Shown here piece by piece: positions 1-5,084 of a stretch of 5,866 bases of DNA. The notes below the pieces were generated by a model, which worked only from the letters and a program-made list of their open reading frames with translations, did not search any database and was not told the origin of the DNA. The stretch's first letter is position 1, and each line of letters starts with the position of its first letter. A program made the position numbers and the translations under genes. Source of the DNA: Nitriliruptoraceae bacterium (lineage in GTDB: Bacteria > Actinomycetota > Nitriliruptoria > Nitriliruptorales > Nitriliruptoraceae); assembly GCA_007131525.1 (NCBI GenBank), contig SLQK01000193.1, positions 1 through 5,866 on the forward strand, written 5' to 3'.

Positions 1-613
1 CCTCGCCCTCGAACTGGGTCCACAGGTTGCGGTACTGCCGGTCGTACATCACCAGGTTCGACTGGTAGAGCCGGCCCGAGGTGCCGAAGTCGAGCTCCAC
101 CTCGCCGTCGGGGGTGTCGACGGTGCGCTCGAACACCAGCGCCGAGTTGCACAGCGGGCAGTAGGTGACCACCAGCGGGACGCCCCCGACCACGTCGTTG
201 ACGATCTCATGCCAGGTGAGGATGGCCAGCGGGTAGGCGCGCACGTCGTCATCGACGTCGACGACCATGACCGGGCTCTCGTCCTCGAGCCAGTCGGCGG
301 CGTCGGCGATCGACTCGAAGACGGGGTCGTCGATCGGCGGGATGCCGTCCGGGGGTGGGCCGCCCGCGAGCAGCCGGTCGAGGTCGATGGAGGTGGCGGG
401 CTCGCAGCCGTCGACCTCCCAGAAGAACTCGCCCTCCTCGCACCCGACGGACTCGGTGCGGATGGCATCCGCCGTGCCGGTCGCAGCCTCGGAGCCGGCG
501 TCCGGCGACGAGGAGGCTCCGTCGGACGGTGCCGACCCGGCCGTGTCGGAGGGTGCGGTGCAGGCGGCGGCGATCACCGCGCTGGCGGCGAGGGCGAGGA
601 CGGTGCGGCGCAT
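1..613 (-). CDS. DUF3179 domain lipoprotein (C-terminal end cut off by window)
   Basis: Starts at ATG 613-611 behind a perfect AGGAGG (619-624) five bases upstream. The first 204 residues are visible. Residues 1-18 form a short lipoprotein signal (MRR, hydrophobic Ala/Val/Leu stretch, IAAAC lipobox with Cys18), so the protein should be anchored on the outer face of the membrane. A low-complexity Ser/Ala/Gly/Asp linker follows (about 20-50). From about residue 84 it matches the DUF3179 pattern: GGPPPDGIPPIDDP, RAYPLAILTWHEIVND, GGVPLVVTYCPLCNSALVFER and LDFGTSGRLYQSNLVMYDRQ. The family has no firmly established activity that I know of. The paired Cys152 and Cys155 (CPLC) look like a redox or metal site; both codons are TGC. 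Two further cysteines, Cys58 and Cys70, lie before the domain. It sits 22 bases after ccdA in the same direction, so it is probably the third gene of the operon. Family assignment is firm; a redox role is inferred. Confidence 0.9.
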   Translation of the reverse strand, partial: MRRTVLALAASAVIAAACTAPSDTAGSAPSDGASSSPDAGSEAATGTADAIRTESVGCEEGEFFWEVDGCEPATSIDLDRLLAGGPPPDGIPPIDDPVFESIADAADWLEDESPVMVVDVDDDVRAYPLAILTWHEIVNDVVGGVPLVVTYCPLCNSALVFERTVDTPDGEVELDFGTSGRLYQSNLVMYDRQYRNLWTQFEGE

Positions 614-635
614 GGTGGCCTCCTGGAGACTGCGG

Positions 636-1583
636 CTAGGACCGGGTGTCCGCCCGTGGCGGCTGGGCGGTGGCGGGCTGGGCGCGTTCGGGCTGGTCGG
701 GTGCGGGCTGGGCGGCACGGGAGGTGTCGAGCTGCGGCTGCTCCCGCCCCCGCCGACGTCGCGCGGCGAACCAGGTCACCAGCCCCGCGAGCGTCAGCAG
801 TACGAGGGTGGTGCCGGTCACCACCTGAGGGGCGTCGGCGACGGCGTTGGTCGCCCGTGACGACAGCTGCTCCACCCACCGGACGGCCGCCGGCTGCGTC
901 GTTCCGTCACCGGCGAGGGTGGTGGACCAGAAGAAGACGATGTAGCTGCCGGCCAGGATCAGGATGATCCCGGCCACCCGGCTGACGTGCTGGGAGGCGT
1001 GGCGGAGCCGCGTGATGAGCGCCTGCTTGCCGAGCGCCAGGGCGAGGGTGACGAGCAGCAGCAGCGTCGACATGCCGAGCCCGTACACGAGGAAGGTCGC
1101 GACGCCGGCGACGACGCCGAGCTGGGGGATCGTGCCCGCGACGACGACGAGGAACACCGGCAACGTGCAGGACAGGGAGGCGATGGCGTAGGACACCCCG
1201 AACCAGAAGACGCCGCCGAGACCGCGGCCGCGGGGTGCGCTCCCCGTCGAGGGGAGGCGCACCGTGACCTCCCGACCGGTGAGCAGCACGGCTCCGAGCC
1301 CGATGACCCCCAGCCCGACGAGCATGGCGATCCAGGGCAGGGCGTCGATGACCGCCCGCACCCCCAGCGTGATCAGCAGCCCGGCGATGCCGAAGACGAG
1401 GAGGAAGCCGCCTGCGACCACGGCGCCGACCTGGACCGCCCGCAGCGCGGCGGAACCCGAGGCCCCATCTGCCTCGTCGAGTCCGAGGAAGTAGGACAGG
1501 TAGGCCGGCAGCATCGCGAAACCGCAGGGGTTGAGCGTGGCCACCAGACCGGCCGTGAACGCGAAGGCGAAGGGCAGCTCCAT
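636..1583 (-). CDS. ccdA: CcdA-type thiol-disulfide transporter (cytochrome c biogenesis membrane protein)
   Basis: A 315-residue membrane protein of the CcdA/DsbD family, which passes electrons from cytoplasmic thioredoxin to extracytoplasmic thiol proteins. The redox Cys pair is present: Cys20 in LNPCGFAMLPAY in the first membrane helix and Cys139 in SLSCTLPVF in the fourth. Hydrophobic segments lie near 7-33, 51-75, 83-102, 125-150, 155-185 and 200-220, as expected for six-helix CcdA. An extra hydrophobic segment follows at about 254-274, then a basic stop-transfer stretch (RRRRGR) and a Gln-Pro repeat tail (about 280-315). The ATG at 1583-1581 overlaps the TGA of the upstream thioredoxin-like gene (TGATG), so translation is probably coupled; only a weak GGTGGA lies upstream. 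A GTG immediately before the ATG is an alternative start. The open frame continues far upstream, but that part is antisense-like read-through of GC-rich DNA and lacks a ribosome binding site. Its neighbours support a thiol-reduction role. Confidence 0.95.
   Translation of the reverse strand: MELPFAFAFTAGLVATLNPCGFAMLPAYLSYFLGLDEADGASGSAALRAVQVGAVVAGGFLLVFGIAGLLITLGVRAVIDALPWIAMLVGLGVIGLGAVLLTGREVTVRLPSTGSAPRGRGLGGVFWFGVSYAIASLSCTLPVFLVVVAGTIPQLGVVAGVATFLVYGLGMSTLLLLVTLALALGKQALITRLRHASQHVSRVAGIILILAGSYIVFFWSTTLAGDGTTQPAAVRWVEQLSSRATNAVADAPQVVTGTTLVLLTLAGLVTWFAARRRRGREQPQLDTSRAAQPAPDQPERAQPATAQPPRADTRS
660..719 (-). repeat. 15-base in-frame tandem repeat encoding Gln-Pro pentapeptides
   Basis: On the plus strand, copies of a GGCTGGGCG-like core begin at about 660, 675, 690 and 705, exactly 15 bases apart. 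Read in the ccdA frame they encode Gln-Pro at residues 292-293, 297-298, 302-303 and 307-308, an imperfect five-residue repeat (A-Q-P-x-x) in the C-terminal tail after the last membrane segment. The copies are degenerate (AAQPA, PDQPE, RAQPA, TAQPP). Replication slippage is the likely origin. Confidence 0.75.
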
Positions 1584-2095
1584 CACGCGTCCACCAGATG
1601 CTCGTCGATGAGGTCCCGCAGCTGCTGCTCGGTCAACAGGCCGGCGTGGCGGTGCACGATCGCGCCGTCGGCGTCGACGAAGTAGGTGCTCGGCATCGAG
1701 ATGACCTGGAAGTCGGCGAACAGCGCGCCCTCGGGGTCGAGGCCGAGCAGGTAGGTCACCCCGGTCTGTGCGATCAGCGCCTCGGCCTGCTCGCGGCTGT
1801 CCTGGGTGTTGAGCCCGACGAACCGCACCTCGTCGCCGCGGTCGGCGTGGACGCGCTCGAAGTCGGGCATCTCCGCGATGCAGGGCGGGCACCACGACGC
1901 CCAGAAGTTCACCACCAGGGGCTCCCCGGAGAGCTCCACGAGGGAGAGCTGCTCGCCATCGAAGGTCTCGAAGGTGCCATCGGGGACCGGCGGCCCGGCG
2001 GCGGGCGCGCTCTCCTGCTCGTCGGCACCGCCGGAACAGGCTGCCAGCACCAGCGCGAACACCACCGTGATGGCGGCGTGCTGTCGGAACCTCAC
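1583..2095 (-). CDS. TlpA/ResA-like thioredoxin-fold lipoprotein
   Basis: A 170-residue extracytoplasmic thiol-disulfide oxidoreductase of the TlpA/ResA/AhpC-TSA-like class. The chosen start is GTG 2095-2093 because an AGGAGG (2101-2106) lies five bases upstream and the protein then opens with a clean lipoprotein signal: MRFRQH, a hydrophobic core and the lipobox LAAC with Cys20. Upstream in-frame codons to about 2209 would bury this signal and look non-coding. The thioredoxin fold covers about residues 37-168: VVNFWASWCPPC with active-site Cys69 and Cys72, then the cis-proline loop VISMPSTYFVD (Pro135), and a final helix TEQQLRDLIDEHL. The WCPPC centre is typical of the reductive TlpA/ResA branch. 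It is the first gene of the leftward operon and overlaps ccdA by one base, which fits CcdA as its electron donor. Its final substrate (apocytochrome c, the DUF3179 protein or something else) cannot be told from the sequence. Confidence 0.93.
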   Translation of the reverse strand: MRFRQHAAITVVFALVLAACSGGADEQESAPAAGPPVPDGTFETFDGEQLSLVELSGEPLVVNFWASWCPPCIAEMPDFERVHADRGDEVRFVGLNTQDSREQAEALIAQTGVTYLLGLDPEGALFADFQVISMPSTYFVDADGAIVHRHAGLLTEQQLRDLIDEHLVDA

Positions 2096-2100
2096 GATCG

Positions 2101-2106
2101 CCTCCT
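2101..2106 (-). promoter_or_regulatory. Ribosome binding site fixing the GTG start of the TlpA-like gene
   Basis: The minus strand reads AGGAGG, then five bases, then GTG at 2095. No comparable site precedes the in-frame upstream candidates, so this decides the start. The DUF3179 gene has the same AGGAGG with the same five-base spacing. Confidence 0.85.
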
Positions 2107-2131
2107 CGCGGCCCGCCGGATGGGCGTCGCA

Positions 2132-2166
2132 GATGGGAACCGGTGGCGGCCACCTGGGCTTCCATC
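2132..2166 (-). other. Two-part inverted repeat in the leader of the TlpA-like gene
   Basis: The inner arms GGTGGC (2142-2147) and GCCACC (2149-2154) are perfect complements around a single base. The outer arms GATGGGAA (2132-2139) and TTCCATC (2160-2166) pair with one bulged base. The element lies 37-71 bases upstream of the GTG. It could be a leader RNA stem-loop or an operator. It is not followed by a T-tract on either strand, so a terminator is unlikely. Function unknown. Confidence 0.5.
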
Positions 2167-2221
2167 GCGTGAGCGCTCGCGACACGAGACGCCTTGGACG
2201 TACGACCACGACCGCCCTTCG

Positions 2222-2231
2222 GGGTCGACCC
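2222..2231. other. 10-base palindrome in the divergent intergenic region
   Basis: GGGTCGACCC is a perfect palindrome, 54 bases before the first possible ATG of the c-di-GMP gene. A 6-base inverted pair CCCGCC/GGCGGG (2233-2238 and 2252-2257) follows directly. This could be an operator between the divergent units, but palindromes this short are common in GC-rich DNA. I found no convincing -10/-35 pair for either direction in 2096-2284. Confidence 0.25.
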
Positions 2232-2284
2232 TCCCGCCATCCCCACGTCCAGGCGGGCGACCGACAGCGCGTTCTCCCCGGCTG

Positions 2285-5008
2285 ATGACCACCGAGGGGA
2301 GGTCACTCGCTCAAGTCTGGCACTGGTTGGTCGACGTTACGGCGATGCAGGCTCGCGTCTGGAAGCTCGGTGTCGCCCTCGGCGTGCTCGCCGGGGTCGC
2401 CTTCCTGTTGTCCGAGACGGAACTGTTCCGCGAGACCGTGTGGCGGCTCACGCTGCTGGGGTCCTGCCTCGGTGTCGCGCTGGGTGTCCGGGCGAACCGT
2501 CCAGCGCGCCAGCACCCCTGGTGGCTGCTGTTCACGGCGCTCGCGATCCTGGCCGTCGCGAACCTGCTGGACTACCCGCTGTGGGCGACTGAGGCCACGA
2601 CGGCCTGGTCGGATCCGCTGGCCATCCTCGCCTTCCCGCTGATCGGTATCGGTGCCCTGGCCCTGTCCCGCTCGCAAGCACCCGGTGGTGATCGGGAGAG
2701 CGCGATCGACGGCGCGATCGTCATGGTCGCCATGGCCGCGGTGCTGGCCGGCACCGCCTACCACCCGGAGCACCTCGTCGGGGAGGTCGACCTGGCGGCG
2801 CGGGTGCTGCACACGGCGGTGGCCCCGCTGATGATGGCAGCGGTGACCGCGGCGACCTTCCGGCTGTTGTTCGTCGGGAGCCTACGGGTCGCCGCAGCCT
2901 GGTTCGTGGTGGCTGCTGCCGTGATGGCGTTGGTCGGCAACGCCGTCCGGGCGGTCCTGGTCTCGGGCGGCGTGTACGAGCGGGGGGTCTGGACCGACAT
3001 CTTCATCCTGTTCGCCTACGTGTCGATCGCCCTGGCGAGCCTGCACCCATCAGCGCCGGCGCTCACCGCGCCGGCCGATCTCAGGTACCGCCGCTTCACC
3101 TCCGCACGGCTCCTGGTCCTCGGCCTCGCACTCCTTGCGGCACCCGCCACCATGCTGGCGCGTGGCGTCAGTGGCGATCTCTTCCTGATGGTCGCGGCGA
3201 CAGCGGCGGTCAGCATGCTGGTGCTGTGGCGACTGAGCCGCATGGCCCTGGAGCGAGAGCGCAGCCGCCGGGAGCTCCACAGCCGGGCGGACCGCCAGGC
3301 CGCGCTCGCCGCGCTCGGACGTCATGCCCTCGATGCGGCCTCGGTGGAGGACCTCGTGCACGAGACCCTCGAGGCCTGTCGTCACCACCTCGCCGCTGAT
3401 CGCTGTGAGCTGGTCGCCGGCGTCCAGCCCGCCCGGGACTGGCCCGACGACGCCACCGTGATCATGCCGGTCGCTGATGACGGGCGTGCGTTGGTGGTGG
3501 AGCGCGGTCGACGGTTCAGCGACGAGGAGCGGGCGTTCCTCGCCTCCGCTGCCCACCTCGTCACGCTGGCGATCGAACGTCAGGTGGTCCAGCAGGCGAT
3601 GGAGCAGGCGGCGATCTACGACTCCCTCACCGGGCTCCCCAACCGGAGGCGGATCCTCGAGCGGCTCGATGAGGTCCTGGAGCGGAGCCGTCGCGAGGGC
3701 CGCTCGGCCTGCGTGATGTTCATCGACCTCGACGGCTTCAAGCGGGTCAACGACGATCACGGGCACAAGGTCGGTGATGCGGTGCTGGTCGCCGTCTCGC
3801 GACGCCTGCAGGACATCTTCCGTGGTGCCGACACGGTCGGTCGGTTGGCGGGTGACGAGTTCGTCGTGATCGTCGACAACGTCAGCGATCGCGCGGCGCG
3901 ATCCTTCGCCCACCGGGTGATCGCCTCGCTGCACCACCCCTTCCAGGTGGAGGGCTGCCCGGTCCGGGTCGGTGTCAGCCTCGGTCTCACCACCCCGCGA
4001 AGTGGGATCACCGATCCCGAGCAGGTCCTCGCGCAGGCGGATGCCGCCATGTACGTGGCCAAGGCCCAGGCCGGGTCGTCCATGGCCGTGTACGACCGCA
4101 CCCTGGGTGAGACCAGTGCACGGCGGCGGGAGATCGAACGTGAACTCGAGCGTGCCATCGCCCTCGGTGAGTTCTCCCTGGTCTACCAGCCGCTGTGGCG
4201 TCTCGGTGACGGCGCCTGCGTCGGTGCCGAGGCGCTGCTGCGCTGGGACCACCCCGAGCGTGGACGCCTCGATCCCAGTGCCTTCCTCAGCGTGGCGGAG
4301 CAGAGCGATCTGATCGTGGTCATCGGTGGGTGGGTGCTCGAGCAGGCCACCGAGCAGCTCGCGAGATGGCAGGAGCAGCTGCCCGACGCCCACCCCTGGA
4401 CGCTCTACGTCAACCTGGCCGGGCGGCAGCTGTTGGCGCCCGGCTTCGTAGAGCAGGTGGACAGGCTGCTCCAGGTGCATGGGCTCTGTCCGGCCCGGCT
4501 GGGCGTCGAGGTCTCAGAGCGTGCGGTCGTCGACGACCGGGTGGTCGCGACGGCCACCTCGTTGGCGTTCCTCGGCATCCGGCTGGCCTGGGACGACTTC
4601 GGGACCGGGTTCTCGTCGATCGCGCATCTTCGGGGCTGGCCCTTGGACATCCTCAAGCTGGACGGTTCCCTGGTCCAGAGTGCGGTCACGAACCCTGAGG
4701 ACGCCGGGATCGTGCGAGCGATGTGCTCGGTGGCCCACGAACTGGGTATCGAGGTCCTGGCCGAGCACGTGGACTCCGCGGAGCAGCTGGCCACCATGCA
4801 GCGGCTCGGGTGCGACCTCGGTCAGGGCTACCACCTCGGGCGGCCGGTCGAGGCTGGGAAGCTGTGGCTGCCGAACCGACGGCAGGACGTGGTGGTGCGG
4901 GGGATCGGGGACCGCGGGGGTCGGAGGGATCGTGGTGTCGACGGTCTGGTCGCGCCCAGCCGGTCCGAACAGGAGCAAGGTGTGACGACCGGGCTCCGGG
5001 CGCCGTAA
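2285..5008 (+). CDS. Membrane-bound GAF-GGDEF-EAL protein (c-di-GMP synthase/phosphodiesterase)
   Basis: A 907-residue protein predicted to control c-di-GMP from the inner face of the membrane. Residues about 25-316 carry roughly ten hydrophobic segments (near 27-42, 52-68, 79-98, 110-127, 142-158, 171-198, 203-226, 237-253, 273-292 and 298-316), probably a sensor domain whose family I do not recognise. A short GAF-like domain follows (about 335-435), then a signalling helix. GGDEF spans about 443-605: DSLTGLPNRR, FIDLDGFKRVND (Asp481, Asp483), signature AGDEF (522-526) and inhibitory site RxxD (Arg513, Asp516). EAL spans about 615-862: EALLRW (Glu649), YVNLAGRQL (Asn710), VEVSE (Glu742), DDFGTG (770-775), KLD (Lys791), AEHVD (Glu827) and QGY (Gln847). 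Both domains look potentially active. Mycobacterial DcpA/Rv1354c share the GAF-GGDEF-EAL order. The tail from 863 is Arg/Gly-rich. The start is uncertain: ATG 2285 is the longest option and ATG 2345 (residue 21) also works; neither has a good ribosome binding site. The in-frame stretch upstream to 1598 is antisense to the TlpA-like gene and rejected. Confidence 0.95.
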   Translation: MTTEGRSLAQVWHWLVDVTAMQARVWKLGVALGVLAGVAFLLSETELFRETVWRLTLLGSCLGVALGVRANRPARQHPWWLLFTALAILAVANLLDYPLWATEATTAWSDPLAILAFPLIGIGALALSRSQAPGGDRESAIDGAIVMVAMAAVLAGTAYHPEHLVGEVDLAARVLHTAVAPLMMAAVTAATFRLLFVGSLRVAAAWFVVAAAVMALVGNAVRAVLVSGGVYERGVWTDIFILFAYVSIALASLHPSAPALTAPADLRYRRFTSARLLVLGLALLAAPATMLARGVSGDLFLMVAATAAVSMLVLWRLSRMALERERSRRELHSRADRQAALAALGRHALDAASVEDLVHETLEACRHHLAADRCELVAGVQPARDWPDDATVIMPVADDGRALVVERGRRFSDEERAFLASAAHLVTLAIERQVVQQAMEQAAIYDSLTGLPNRRRILERLDEVLERSRREGRSACVMFIDLDGFKRVNDDHGHKVGDAVLVAVSRRLQDIFRGADTVGRLAGDEFVVIVDNVSDRAARSFAHRVIASLHHPFQVEGCPVRVGVSLGLTTPRSGITDPEQVLAQADAAMYVAKAQAGSSMAVYDRTLGETSARRREIERELERAIALGEFSLVYQPLWRLGDGACVGAEALLRWDHPERGRLDPSAFLSVAEQSDLIVVIGGWVLEQATEQLARWQEQLPDAHPWTLYVNLAGRQLLAPGFVEQVDRLLQVHGLCPARLGVEVSERAVVDDRVVATATSLAFLGIRLAWDDFGTGFSSIAHLRGWPLDILKLDGSLVQSAVTNPEDAGIVRAMCSVAHELGIEVLAEHVDSAEQLATMQRLGCDLGQGYHLGRPVEAGKLWLPNRRQDVVVRGIGDRGGRRDRGVDGLVAPSRSEQEQGVTTGLRAP
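4899..4928 (+). other. G-quadruplex-type motif near the 3' end of the c-di-GMP gene
   Basis: Four G-runs of 5, 4, 5 and 3 bases start at 4899, 4907, 4916 and 4926, separated by loops of 3, 5 and 5 bases. This meets the usual G3+N1-7 rule on the coding strand. It lies about 80 bases before the stop, in the part that encodes the Arg/Gly-rich tail rather than the EAL domain. It could fold in the mRNA or be a by-product of GC-rich codons. Confidence 0.5.
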
Positions 5009-5011
5009 GCT
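4982..5011 (+). promoter_or_regulatory. Predicted promoter of the DDAH gene overlapping the upstream stop codon
   Basis: A -35-like GTGACG (4982-4987; four of six match TTGACA) is followed by an 18-base spacer and a TANNNT-type -10, TAAGCT (5006-5011). The first three bases of the -10 are the TAA stop of the c-di-GMP gene. Transcription would begin near 5018, giving a leader of about 65 bases before the GTG at 5085. It is the best housekeeping-type promoter match I saw in the window. Confidence 0.5.
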
Positions 5012-5044
5012 CCACGGCCGCATCGGAGCGTGACCGGGTGCCGG
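4988..5044 (+). repeat. Imperfect direct repeat flanking the predicted -10
   Basis: ACCGGGCTCCGG (4988-4999) and ACCGGGTGCCGG (5033-5044) agree at 10 of 12 positions and start 45 bases apart, one in the spacer and one in the early leader. In addition, GCTCCG (4993-4998) and CGGAGC (5024-5029) form an inverted pair around the -10. Such an arrangement could bind a regulator, but chance is plausible at this GC content. Confidence 0.3.
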
Positions 5045-5069
5045 CCAGCCGGAGCGCGCCGACGGCGCG
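5041..5069 (+). other. Two adjacent hairpins in the DDAH leader
   Basis: CCGGC-CA-GCCGG (5041-5052) and CGCGCCG-A-CGGCGCG (5055-5069) are perfect inverted repeats separated by two bases. The second ends just before the ribosome binding site at 5073-5079. No T-tract follows, so a standard intrinsic terminator for the upstream gene is unlikely. An effect on translation or leader stability is possible. Confidence 0.45.
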
Positions 5070-5072
5070 GCG

Positions 5073-5079
5073 AAGGGAG
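5073..5079 (+). promoter_or_regulatory. Ribosome binding site fixing the GTG start of the DDAH gene
   Basis: AAGGGAG lies five bases before GTG 5085-5087. This selects that start over internal ATGs such as residue 83, which would remove the conserved N-terminal part and the FVED motif. Confidence 0.8.
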
Positions 5080-5084
5080 CCCTC

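Noticed and set aside
209..967. 252-codon plus-strand open frame opposite DUF3179 and ccdA
   Set aside because: Its protein is Arg/Gly/Ala-rich without domains, and the minus strand carries two recognisable genes here.
1598..2284. In-frame open stretch of 229 codons before ATG 2285 of the c-di-GMP gene
   Set aside because: It is antisense to the well-supported TlpA-like gene, has no family resemblance or ribosome binding site, and open frames this long are common opposite GC-rich genes.
2160..2290. c-di-GMP riboswitch in the leader of the c-di-GMP gene
   Set aside because: I looked for a GEMM-like arrangement and saw only short GC-rich palindromes without the conserved core.
1584..2306. Long in-frame upstream extension of ccdA
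   Set aside because: It runs through the TlpA-like gene in another frame, gives Arg-rich non-coding-looking protein, and CcdA homologues begin at the MELPF position.
2334..2339. TAACGT on the minus strand as a -10 for the redox operon
   Set aside because: It fits TANNNT, but no acceptable -35 lies 16-19 bases upstream and it would give a leader of over 200 bases; too weak to annotate.
3050..4480. 476-codon minus-strand open frame opposite the GGDEF-EAL region
   Set aside because: The plus strand encodes clear catalytic motifs across this stretch; the minus frame shows no motif and is a codon-bias shadow.
5009..5072. Intrinsic terminator for the c-di-GMP gene
   Set aside because: Hairpins exist, but neither is followed by a T-rich tract and the second abuts the DDAH ribosome binding site.
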